64,000 nt of DNA, taken from positions 496,001 to 560,000 of the forward strand of contig JALBUN010000023.1 of NCBI GenBank assembly GCA_025174535.1, given 5' to 3'. Below are positions 43,657 through 53,834 of the stretch, in pieces. The notes beneath the pieces are model-generated. The model was given only the letters and a program-made list of their open reading frames with translations. It did not search any database and had not been told where the DNA came from. Source of the DNA: Cantharellus purpuraceus. Taxonomy: Eukaryota > Basidiomycota > Agaricomycetes > Cantharellales > Hydnaceae. The translations under genes and the position numbers were made by a program. Position 1 is the first letter of the stretch. Every line of letters starts with the position of its first letter.

Positions 43657-45109
43657 TGTATGGGAACTGGTTTTCCCTTAAAAAGATCTTGTTTAAAGTC
43701 CTGAAACTGTACAATTCCGCTTGATGGCCTTAAAATATCAGCATATATCTGCTGCTTTCTCTTGATTCAGGGCCATTCAAATATTCTCTATTTTTTCATA
43801 TTTTTTTGGGAATTTTCCATGCAGAAATGAGTCTACAAACTTATTGTTCTGCTGGGTGAAGTTTTGGGACCCACATGGACCCACAAACCTTCGCAGATGT
43901 CAGCAGCCTCAAAGTCAGCCGGAGTCACCCGGACAACTGACTCATTGTCGATCACATGACTCATTTCAATCTCCGACTCAATCTGGTCACCACTGCCAGT
44001 AAATGCTCAATATCTTCGCAACCACTGCACCTCCTGACTCCATTTTCAGTGGAGAGTTCAATAGAAGCCATGCCTACCCATAGCTGTGCTAATCAGCCTG
44101 GGAAACGAAGTATTGACCGAGTTATTTGAGTAATGGTGACTCATGCAATGACTCCTGCCATGACTCATGCTATGACTCCTTCCATGACTCATACCATGAC
44201 TCCTGTGATTACTCATACTATGACTCCTGCTCTGAGTCACACTATGACTCCATCCATGACTCATGCCATGAGTCAGAGCAAATCCAAGCAGCTCATTGGC
44301 TAGGAAACTTCCACCCCCTTCTCACATATTCCACTAGCTTCAGTAGTTTCCATCTATTAATAGGTAGAAGTTTCCAGTAGTATTAGTCAGCTCCTGTAAA
44401 TACAATATAAAAGGAGCCCATTCTGCCTCTGAAATAAATAACCATTTCTACCCCATCATTTGCACATCAGTGTGACTAGAGTGACATACAGTGTCATCCT
44501 CTATATCTCAGTAACTGTTGATTGTCCAGTTCAAGGGTCGCTTACAGTTGTGTAACTGTATTCGATTGCACTCGAAGTAGTGATTGTCCTGCTTTGGGCG
44601 TGAGTGTAGTATCTACCTCGCGTGACTACGAATCTACAGGGTGAGGTTGTCTGTCGATAGTCCTGCCATTAGTGCTCTTGTTTAAGTTACTAGTGTGTAC
44701 TGCCTTTGCAGAGCATTAGAAGCTTGAACTCGTGTGAAGCAGTTGCTAGACTACTTCACACATCGCTGTTACCCGCTTCAGAGTGTCACTGGTTGGACGG
44801 TCGGATTCATCCACCTACTTCCTCTAGCCTCTAAGTGCATTCCCCTCTTTTTGGAATATCTGGACCCCTAAGCGTCCGTGAACTCTAGACTCTGGAAGTC
44901 TTATTCATTCCCTACTGCTAAGAAACACATTACCTTCCTGCGTATCGTCTGCATTGACCATTACAACGGATTGTAACCAAAGTACAAACGTTAAATTGTT
45001 TCTGGAGTTGTGCTGCAGTAGGATTTGATATTCTTCTCAGCTGTTCATTCACGGAATTGTGGTGATTTAGAGTTTGCCCTAACACCATAATTTTGCGGGT
45101 TCCAAAACA
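43657..45109 (+). mobile_element. LTR family B (relative of A), copy 1
   Basis: TGTATGGGAACTGG to GGTTCCAAAACA, 1453 bp. The 3' half is nearly the same as LTR A (TATAAAAGG at 44406-44414), while the 5' half is strongly diverged and carries a bZIP-site array. Flanks CCATG and AGATT do not match, so this may be a recombinant or a remnant of a longer insertion. Confidence 0.8.
43938..44275. promoter_or_regulatory. Array of Gcn4/AP-1-type sites in the LTR B U3
   Basis: TGACTCA or TGAGTCA occurs eight times: 43938, 43957, 44137, 44161, 44185, 44233, 44257 and 44269. From 44137 to 44275 they are part of twelve 12-bp units, with TGACTCC at 44149, 44173, 44197, 44221 and 44245 and TTACTCA at 44209. 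The array lies about 130 bp upstream of the LTR TATA box. TGASTCA is the known core site of Gcn4/AP-1 bZIP factors; binding here is inferred. Confidence 0.7.
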
Positions 45110-45775
45110 AGATTGCATGATCATGTGGTGTTGTTCTAGGGATTCAGTGAAAATGAGGATGTCATCCATGAACACTACCATAGTGCCATCATCAATGAGG
45201 TCCTTGAAAATGTCATTCATCATCGTCTGAAAGGTTGCTGGGCTGTTTGTGAGACCAAAAAACATGACCAGGGGTTCAAATAGACCACGATTGGTTTGAA
45301 AGGCTGCCTTTCACTCATCGCCCTCTTTAATATGTTATATCCCCATCAGATGTCAAGCTTGGTAAAGTACTTGGCATTGGCTGCGGCAATTTTATTCATG
45401 ATGTCTGGTACCAGGGGTAGTGGGTAGGTGTTCTTGATCATGATATCATTCAGCTTGCGGTAGTCTTGCACAAAATGAAGATTACTGTCCTTCTTCTTCA
45501 CAAAAAAGACAGGAGATGCCATGGGTGACTTGGAAGGACGTATATGATGATTCCATAGGTTCTCCTCAAGGAATGCATCCAACTCCTTCTGCTCATTTGG
45601 GGACATTGGATAGACCTTTGTGCTGAAGGGTTGCGCTCCTGGAGTGAGTTCAATAGTGTGGTCCCACAGTTTTTGAGGTGGAAGTTGGTCAAAGGACTCC
45701 TTTGCAAAATCATCCTTAAATCCCCAGTACACCTTTGGGACAATCTCCTTGAAGGTTTTATATATCAATGCTCTA
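45110..45775 (-). pseudogene. Ty3/gypsy reverse transcriptase fragment, inverted
   Basis: Minus strand: FKDDFAKESFDQLPPQKLWD, TIELTPGAQPFSTKVYPMS, SPMASPVFFVKKKD, LHFVQDYRKLND and YFTKLDI in one frame, then, after frame disruptions, [19 protein letters not shown] and [18 protein letters not shown] with the RT DD active site. It is cut at 45110 by LTR B and at 45775 by chromodomain sequence on the other strand. It differs from the plus-strand chromovirus pol and probably belongs to the element family at 47.5-49.8 kb. Confidence 0.8.
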
Positions 45776-46049
45776 ACCTGCTGCTACGAACGAGATCTCC
45801 AGTTGCATGCAACCTCCACCTCCCCCAATCATCATTGAAGGAGACAATGAGATATCTGAGATCCTGGACTCAAAGATCGACCGTCGATACAAGTGCAAGC
45901 TCCAGTACTTAGTCAAATGGACTGGATACAAAGGCACCAATGAAGAGTCCTCATGGATCTCCGCATCTGAACTCGATCATGCATCTGAATCTGTCTCCGA
46001 CTTTCACTCTGCTTATCCAGACAAACCTGGCCCTCTTATGAATCTTTAA
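45776..46049 (+). pseudogene. Chromodomain end of the plus-strand chromovirus pol
   Basis: Continues pol from 41782: RRHW followed here by SML-PAATNEI, matching the usual integrase end, with a TAA where Glu is expected. Then PPPPPIIIEGDNEISEILDS and KCKLQYLVKWTGYKGTNEES with the aromatic residues of a chromodomain, and SELDHASESVSDFH. The stop is at 46049. A chromodomain guides chromovirus integration to marked chromatin in known elements. Confidence 0.85.
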
Positions 46050-46197
46050 GTTTGATTACTAATGCTAATTCTATTATTTCGCGTCATCATTTTATTACAA
46101 GTCACAAGGGAAATTACCAGCCTGCCCAAAAGCTCCAAAGGAATATCACTCCAACTCATTTTTCTCCAAAATTTATAATCATTTTCATTTTTTTATT

Positions 46198-46931
46198 TTA
46201 TACATCACGTTTCCTTTTTCCCTTCCCCTTTTCTACCTCAGGCTCCATCTCCAACGCCGTCTCCAACTCATCATCACTCTCTACATCTGACACCCAATCT
46301 TTCTCATCTCCCATGTCTGAATCCTCATCCAAAGGAGCCATGAACTTCCACAATCAACGTAACTCAGCCGTCCACTGACCCTCCAGAACCTCCTTCTGTT
46401 TCATTGTCCTCACCAAGTCCACTAGTAACCCCTCTGTCCATCGGAGGTGCTCCAACTGCAGGCTAACCAGCCGGATAAGCTGTCCCATGGTACTATTGGG
46501 TGCAGAGAAGCACCCCATACCTGCACTGGTTGTTGCCCCTTCCAATCCGACACCGCTACCCCCAGCTGCCACAGCACCCATCTCCATCTGCCTCTTTTTG
46601 GTCAGACGACCTTCCGATTCTTTCTCCGCCCCTCCTTGTACCACTAGTTGGGGCTTGACACTCTGACTCTGGGGATCGAACTGTCCATCAATCCTACACC
46701 CTCCTTTCCAACCCCAACAACGATCGCAGGACCGAAGTCGGTGAGTTGGGCTGGTAGGCCACACACACTCCACGCCCACATCACGACACAAGTCGCAAGT
46801 TACGCCAGGCCCGCCAAATGGCTCCGTTGGAGCCAGAGCCTTGGGTGGTCCACCCCTTCTCACTGTGGCCTCCAAGTGTTCCCTCTCCTCCTCCTTGTCC
46901 TGCTGTTCTGCCACCACCTTCTCCATCTCGC
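46198..46931 (-). pseudogene. Antisense transposon ORF, C-terminal part with CxxC motifs
   Basis: Minus strand: a coiled-coil start (EMEKVVAEQQDKEEEREHLE), then two close Cys clusters, CDLCRDVGVECVW and SCDRCWGWKGGC, which could bind zinc, a Ser/Gly linker, a helical segment (LVSLQLEHLRWTEGLLVDLV), and after a frame break an acidic stretch and a basic end (KGKGKRKRDV). It is tail-to-tail with the chromodomain, 149 bp apart. The N-terminal half appears to be 42939-43656. Confidence 0.55.
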
Positions 46932-47198
46932 TGTATGGGAACCACCTTTTCCCTATCAAATTCCATTTATGCAGCACCAATGTGCTATTCTTTGCTTTTC
47001 CATTCCTAAATATCAGCATATATTTGGTGCTTGTACCTGGAATGGACTTATTCAAATATTCTCTATTTTTCCATATTTTTTTGGGAATATTCCATGCAGA
47101 ACTTGGCCCAGAATCATTTATTTCTGCTGTGCTACAGTTGTGGACCCATAGGCGCCCACAAACCTTTGCACAGCTGGCTCTCCCCTTTTGGACCAGGG
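46932..47198 (+). mobile_element. LTR family A, left-hand portion only
   Basis: Starts TGTATGGGAACCACC and follows LTR A for about 266 bp to CTTTTGGACCAGG, where LTR C begins. The left flank is CTCGC, the same 5 bp as on the right of the LTR A piece ending at 42938. Confidence 0.85.
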
Positions 47199-47512
47199 TG
47201 TGAGGGCTACGCTGAATGACGAGGCCACAACAACAAGATACTCAATAAGTGAGAGCCAATAAGAGATAATGCCAGCTGGTACAGTGGATATCCTCAGAGA
47301 TCAAGCTGAGGGGATCACACTGCACCAAGGCGAGTCTTTATACTAAATGATGGAGATGGATAGGAGAACCAAGATAGGGGAATAATAGGGAGGAAGGATA
47401 GGGGAAGTGATAGGGGCAATGAAATAGGGGAGATGCACCCTGACAGGCTGTGCTGATAGGGGTGTCAAGAGAAAATACTAAAAATAGAATATGACTCATT
47501 TGAATCCTGACA
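47199..47512 (-). mobile_element. LTR family C (3' LTR of a minus-strand gypsy element)
   Basis: 314 bp, TGTGAGGGCTACG to TTTGAATCCTGACA. Just outside its right end the minus strand reads AAGAGGGGGGTGA, a classic polypurine tract, so this is the 3' LTR of an element read from right to left. No 5' LTR remains. Confidence 0.8.
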
Positions 47513-47685
47513 TCACCCCCCTCTTAATGCATGTTGTCTCGATATGCACTATCGTCCCGTCCATCTCAAGAGAGACACACCCTGAAGCACTCTGCAAGGT
47601 CCCTTCTCACTCTCTGCCAAAGTAGAGCCCATGATGAGTGTTGATGGTGACTCTTCTCTGCCTTGGGGTAAAGTGGAATGGTGAA

Positions 47686-48003
47686 CTATCTGGGGGATAT
47701 GGGATCGTCCGTGCTGAAAACTGCTCCAAGTATCATCTCCCCTCCCTCATAGGTGACTTTACCAGCGAGCCCTTGGAAGGTGTATGGTATGTCAGAGTTG
47801 CCGATGAATAGAGGGTCCCCAATGTAGTATGTCTGGCATCTTGATGGATTATGATGCCAGAAGGGGAAATGAACTTGTGGAGGTGGAGATGGGAGGTTAT
47901 AATCCTCTACAGCACGTGCAGTATCCCTTGAGTCAACTGACCAAGTGATTGATGGGTAGGAACGGAGTGAGCATAGAGGGGTGGATTCAGACTGGTAAGG
48001 CAT
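47686..48003 (-). pseudogene. Small ORF between pol and the 3' LTR of element C
   Basis: 105 codons from ATG 48003: YQSESTPLCSLRSYPSITWS, DYNLPSPPPQVHFPFWHHNP and TFQGLAGKVTYEGGEMILGA. No family recognised. It sits between the integrase/chromodomain end and the LTR, on the element's strand. Confidence 0.4.
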
Positions 48004-48109
48004 GGTGGGTTGGGTAGTGAATGACAATGGTTTTACTGAGGAAGGGGAAGTGGATTCACTGGCTTATATACGGTTAGTGGAATGTTGGCATGGATGAATT
48101 TGGTGAGCG

Positions 48110-49784
48110 CTAAGCTTCACTGTGCCTATTCTGCAGCTCTGAAATGTGTCCAATACCACGTGTTGGGTTCCTGCCAGCTGTCCAATCAAAGAGGACCTGT
48201 TTGGGAGGTTCTGTGAAGTTCTCAAAGTGTCCAAAGGGAAGAGCTGCATAGGTGGCTGCCAAAATACGCCTTGGGGCTTCAGGATTCTCCCGATGGAAGT
48301 CTGCAATGCACCTTCTAGCCCCACTGGCATCCTTAGCTGGGATCCAGAGGTCATCAGCAGCTCCATAGCCCTTCCAACGCACCAGGTATTCCAGTCTTCC
48401 TTGGAAAACTCTGCTGTCAAGGCTCTTCTCAACTTCATATTTCTGTACTCCATCTCAAATGACTGGAGGTGGTGGAGGAGATGACTGGCATTCAGGGATG
48501 GGATCCTTTTCATAAGGCCAGAGTAAGACAACAGAGAACACTGGATGAGTGCAACCAAAGATTGGGGGAAGTTGTAGGCCATAGGCATTTCATGAGACCA
48601 CCTTATTAATCACATACAGTCCTAACCATTTGTGATCAAGTTTCTTGGTTGGACAGGTGGTGGTGATATTTTGTGCATTGAGCCAGACCTTGTCACCAAG
48701 CTTGTATACTGGGGCTGCTTGCTGATGGGCATCATAGAATCGTGCCATATCATCTGCTGCCTTTTCCAGGGTGGAGCAAGCCTCAGTGGTGGCCGTCTCC
48801 ATATGCTCAGTGAATTCTTCCAGTGCTTCAAGTCATGTCTCTTGGATTGGCTCTAGCCCAAGCCTTGGGTGTTGGCCTGTATCAAGCATGAAGAGGGTTG
48901 ATTGCGTGGAGGAGTGGATGCAGTTGTTGTATGTGAATTCAGCAAGAGGAACCCACTCAATCCAGTCATCCTGGCACTGATTGATGAAAAGCCTCAAGTA
49001 TTGTTCAATTTCTTGATTGACCCTTTCCGTCTGACCATCGGTTTGTGGATGATATGCTGTGGATGCTGCAACTTTGATCCCCAGAAGCTTATTGAGCTTG
49101 CGCATAAATTGAGAGACAAACTGGGTGCCACGGTCACTGATGATCTCCTCAGGAAGGCCATGGTGTTCCCACACATGGTCTCAGAAAAGTCATGCAACTC
49201 CTATGGAGTTGATGTCAGAGGTGGTAGGGATAACATGTGCTTGTTTGGAAAGATGGTCCACAACAACAAGGAGTGCATCATAGCCATGGCTGATGGGTAG
49301 CTCTACAATAAGGTCAACAGATATCACTTGCCACCTCTGATCTGGGACACGATTAGACAGGAGTTTACCCATAGGAGGAGCAGAGAAAGTTTTTGTCCGA
49401 TTGCAGAGGTCACATCCCTTAACGTATTTGGCAATGTATCATCCAAATCCAGGCCACCAGTAGCTGTGGGATACAAGTTCTGTTGTTCTCCAGCAACCAG
49501 GGTGACCTGTAATGTGAGTATTGTGGTGTGCCCTTACAATGTCATGGCGCAATTTTGGGTCAAGAGGGACATATACCTTGCCACGATAGAGGACAAGTCC
49601 ATTCTCCTTGGTCCATTCCTGTCCTCATAAATTCTGAGAGGGACCAAGTTCTTTAAGAGCCTTCACAACCTTTTCATCTCTGTTGGTGCAGTTCTGCACA
49701 CGTTCCAGGAATATGTCTCCTTCTCCTGTGATCATTTGAGCTCCTGGCCCTGGATAGGTGGATGTCGCATCAATAGCTACAGCT
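48110..49784 (-). pseudogene. Element C pol: integrase and chromodomain, frameshifted
   Basis: Minus strand pieces: WQVISVDLIVELPISHGYDA, LLVVVDHLSKQAHVIPTTSD, then EEIISDRGTQFVSQFMRKLN, YHPQTDGQTERVNQEIEQYL and WVPLAEFTYNNCIHSSTQST (DDE core); KLGDKVWLNAQNI and DHKWLGLYVINK (GPY/F region); and MRWKGYGAADDLWIPAKDAS (chromodomain). Frames change at several points, so the element is dead. It is truncated at about 49.78 kb, where LTR B sequence begins, so gag, protease and RT are missing on this side. Confidence 0.85.
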
Positions 49785-50280
49785 TAGTAATACTTGTATA
49801 GTACTTTTAGATTAGAGTCACTACACTTAACATGAGTCACCATTAGTCAAATAACTCAGATAATTCTCTGTTTCCTGGGCTGATCTGCACAGCTATGGAT
49901 AGGCAGCTTTGATTAAACTCCATCAAACATGGAGTCAGGAGTTGCTGTGGTTGCCAAGATATTGAGCATTTACTGGCAGTGGTGACCAGATCGGATCAGA
50001 GATTGAAATGAGTCAGTAGATCAGGTGACTCTGCCGACTCTTGCAAAGTTTTGTGGGTCCATGTGGGTCCAAAACTTTGCCCAGCAGAAGAATAAGTTTG
50101 TGAACTCATTTCTGCATAGAAAATTCCTGGAAAAAATATGGAAAAATAGAGAATATTTTAATGACCCTAAATCAAGAGAAAGCAGCATGTATATGCTAAT
50201 ATTTTAAGGCCATGAAGCGAAAATGTACAGATTTGGGACAGTAAACAAGATTTTTTTCAAGGAAAACCAGTTCCCATACA
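49785..50280 (-). mobile_element. LTR family B, first third, inverted
   Basis: Ends ...CCAGTTCCCATACA, the reverse complement of the LTR B start at 43657, and follows it for roughly 480 bp (GGACCCACATGGACCCACA region, two TGAGTCA sites). The left edge is approximate. It lacks the 12-bp bZIP array of copy 1. Confidence 0.7.
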
Positions 50281-50912
50281 TGCATCTACAGCTGGATTAT
50301 GGTTGTCGTTGTCGATGACGGCGAGCATGGGGCTTCAGATAAGCGGGGAGGACTGGCGTACCGCCATATTTGGACTCAGCTGGCGAAGAGAATGCAGAAA
50401 TGATTTTATTTTATTGCAAAAATTGTATCTACAGTGGAGTTATCGTCGTCACCGGTCGCCGACAGTGAGGACACATGTGCCGGCATTGTGGGATACATCT
50501 AGGCCGATGCTGGACGTTTTTCAACGTTGTAAGCACTAGATGATACATGTGCCCGGCTGGTTCAGCTTGACCGATGCACCCGGCGTCACGATAACAGCGA
50601 ACCTGGAATTCCCTTCATTCCCTGGAATAACGGCCGGAATAGACGCACCACGGCGTAAAGGCGAGTTAGACTGGGACCACACATGTGTGGTCAGCGACTA
50701 ACTGGCTTTGAATCGGAAGATATACAGGTGTCCATACATGACGGCACCCTAACCACATAACCGGTGGACGCGGGCTTCGTAGTCCACCGTCAACTATGCT
50801 TAGCTGACACGAACTTCATATCCTATCTGGCGTATATAAGATGGTCGCCAGCCGTTCCTTCTTCCTCAGTCGTATTCACTACAGACTGAGATTAACCTGT
50901 ACAGGTTTCAAC
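50281..50912 (+). promoter_or_regulatory. Foreign sequence with a TATA box upstream of the truncated gene copy
   Basis: 632 bp not seen elsewhere in the window. TATATAAG at 50833-50840 is followed by a pyrimidine-rich stretch, and the segment ends CAGGTTTCAACA exactly at the duplication edge. The end in CA suggests the 3' end of another LTR, but I cannot place its start. Confidence 0.4.
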
Positions 50913-50999
50913 ACCACCAAGCTTGTAAAGCGCCACCCACCCTAACCTCCAGACCAACACATACACTGGAACGCGCGTGAGCGCCGCAAGCAACGTTAC

Positions 51000-52125
51000 A
51001 TGGGAGCTCCTCCTCGTACTTTCAATGGAAGTCCTTGGGCTAGGATTGTGAGGATGCGTCACATAGAATACTGGAACATATCGTGGTGGGTAGCAGTGGT
51101 GAGCTTTCCAGTCACTCGGTGTCGGGGTTTTCATCACCAATGCCTTGCAGCTCTTCACCCTTGGTTCTGTTGCCTGGGTTATCAATGGCTTTCAACTCTT
51201 CCTGCCCTTTGTCACCTCCATCCCCGCATCACCCTTAGGCAGCGGATGGTCAGCCTGGGTAGGCGCCACCCTCTTCGCCTTTGGATCCGTCCTGTTGGTC
51301 CTCGAAGCTTGGAACAGGGACGGAGTAGTATGTTTTGGTTTCGCTGTCAGCCAGCTCCTGCAACACCATCACCACAAGCAAATAAGAAAAGAGGCAACAA
51401 ACGACAGTGTATCTTACGGCAATGAGAAGTTGAATATCGGTCAGAACACATCGACGCCTCGTTGGGTATGGTGGTCGACTGATCGTAAATACTGGCGCGA
51501 GCTCGGGTTTGTAGCTGGGTTTGCCCAGTTCTGTGGGTCTACTATATTCTGGATCAGTGGATTTACAGGTATCCCCGAGATCTTCGGTGTGATACAACGA
51601 CATACCGGAGCCCTAGATGGAGCCTTTTGGGCTCCTCAGGTCATTGGAGGGACGGGCTTTATCATTAGCTCGTGCGTATTGCAGCTCTCGATACCAGGGA
51701 GCACTAACACACCCATGGTCATCTTCCGTTTGAAGAATATTATACATGCTGGAAGCACAAAAGAAGTGGTACGTTCCCACGTTCACAAGCCTAGGCTGGC
51801 ATATTGGTTGTGAGTTTCTGCCCACTATTTGCTTAGTTGATCTCACCTTGGTCACACCTCCCGGTAATCTCGTAGTCTGGAACTTTGTTGGTGGGATCGG
51901 ATTCACACTCAGTGGAGCTTTTGGTTTCTCAAATAACCATGGGCTAATGTACCAAAATGCTCTGTCAACCTTCTGGGGCAGTACGTGGCTATCATTCGCG
52001 ATCCATTGATACGCATTCATGTCCCGATTTCGTCACCAGGCTGGGCTTTCCTGATTGGAAGCGTGTTGCAGTGGTATAAAGCTGTGAATCCCGTGTCAAA
52101 CTCCGTGCTTTCTGACGTACCTTGA
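51000..52125 (+). CDS. Membrane protein gene, 5'-truncated second copy
   Basis: Same exon structure as the gene at 29.5 kb: 51000-51098, 51151-51671, 51736-51806, 51876-51980 and 52040-52125, with all splice sites kept. From the first in-frame ATG (51000, MGAPPRTFNGSPW) it would give 293 aa with every membrane span present. It lacks the normal start and first 30 codons, has an in-frame TAA upstream (CACCCACCC then TAA), and is short of four codons after that ATG. Substitutions are modest (for example WGGW to WGSW near the end, YEAV to YKAV), and no frameshift or internal stop has accumulated. It may be expressed from the TATA box at 50.83 kb or be a young pseudogene. Confidence 0.6.
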
Positions 52126-53104
52126 CACAATCACGTTGAGCCCTCCGCTGCCGAGTACTGGTTTGGGTGGGGTGGCCTGTTCAAGCGTGATCCTGCTCAC
52201 CATTGTGTCTGTGTTCGCGTCACAACACGACGATGGAGGAGGTTTGACCCTACGGACGGCTGAAAATGGGATCATTGGAAACCCATCACCAGTCGCGTAA
52301 TATTCGGTTGCAGTTTGGAGGTGAATTTCCCACTCCCACTCCATTGATTGTAATATGGTGTTTCATGTGAATGAGGCTATATATTGACATCAATTGCTAC
52401 TTCAATATCATCACAGCCAAGAATTTCCAAAGCTATTAGACGGATGACTTGCAAATTGGGGTAGCATACCTACTCCTTCTGCACTATGTTTATGTCTCAA
52501 AGCGATATTGCGATCAAACTTGAAAGTTGTGTAGTGCTCTGACGCGTGACGTCACGCGCCAGCGACCCATGGTGCCAACAAGGATCCGAGATAGTTGAGC
52601 CAGATAGAAGCCAACTCTTGTTCCACGCGATTAAATGCAAAAGAAGGCCCCGATAGAAAAGGCACTCAATATGGTTGTATCGCCAGTACACAGAGAGTCC
52701 TCGGAGCCTCGCTCAACTGCAAATACACCACCTATATATTGAAGACGTATGTATTATGGGGCTCCGCCCCACATCCGAGGGAGACCGGACTTTTCACAAG
52801 CTACGTGGCATATGTATGTTGTTTCGAACGACGAAGGTACCCCATAGTACGACAATATGCCTAGACTGTTTCGGGAATAGAAGGCGGAGCAAGTACGCAA
52901 TTAGGGTTGATTCTGTAAAACACACAGGCACGGAAATATGGGCGAATAACTTCATGCTGGAATGGACGAAGCTTTTTCACTGGGTTCATGAAAGAGTGGA
53001 GGGGGGATGCTTTACTGTGCACGGGGAGGGGCTATTCGGGAGCACAGGTGCGGAGCTGTTGGCGTGCTAGGTGGGCCGTAGCAGTATTATTCGGTGATAT
53101 TCGC

Positions 53105-53250
53105 TACGAATCATATGTCCGAGGGTGGGAGTCAAGACCATGATGGCGGATAGAGTGGCATGGTCCCTGGGTATCTTCGTTACGAATCATATATCCGAGG
53201 GTGGGAGTCAGGACCATGATGGCGGACAGAGTGGCATGGTCCCTGGGTAT
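53105..53250. repeat. Two-unit tandem repeat, period 76 bp
   Basis: TACGAATCATATGTCCGAGG at 53105 recurs at 53181 with few changes, through GTGGCATGGTCCCTGGGTAT. It is inside the 0.8 kb segment missing from the left duplication copy. Confidence 0.9.
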
Positions 53251-53834
53251 GTGGCCACAGATAGACTATAGTCTCGCATCGAGAAGTACAGATGCGGCAA
53301 GGTGTCGCAGGGTGCTGCGTAGGTCGGAGGGAGAAGGAAATAATGGTCTGAAAGAGCACCCCAAAAGACAAAGAAATACTAGACAAAAAAGCAAAGCCCT
53401 ATAGCCAAGCCAAGGTGATCTCAGCCCTATCGCGGAGGAAATCATTGCATTGGCAGAATTATTATGACAGCCGGTGCCATTGTCATGAGGTTCGCGCCGT
53501 GACACTGACACTGCGTGACAATGACTCAGCTCTAGACTATGCCAGGGACGTCAACAAGCGTCTTGTATTCTTTTCACGCAAGGCTGCCCCTGACGAATGG
53601 TTCGATGATGGGTGGGCAGGTGGTTCGATTGCATTACGAGATCCACTTTCCCTGCATTTTGAAATGACAAGAGTGAAAGAACGATGAATTAATGATGCCT
53701 GACAGCAGTTTCCTTAACAGGAGTGTAAGATGGGGACATTGGCGCACTGTGAGCAACAGCAACGTCTCACATCGATGATGAAGATCTGTGAAGACGATAA
53801 TGTACTAGATTCCTGATGGAGCACAGCTTGTGGT

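Larger units (their letters stand above)
50913..53834 (+). repeat. Segmental duplication, right copy
   Basis: Direct repeat of 29629-31753, with scattered substitutions. It contains about 0.8 kb (52681-53485) that the left copy lacks, including the frame at 52.7-53.07 kb (KHTGTEIWANNFMLEWTKLF), which I do not recognise. Both copies end at GCACAGCTTGTGG. Confidence 0.9.

Noticed and set aside
44126..44380. Frame rich in Asp/Ser/Cys/His (DSCHDSCYDS) and its antisense (SHGWSHSVTQ)
   Set aside because: Produced by the 12-bp bZIP-site array in LTR B; no real protein.
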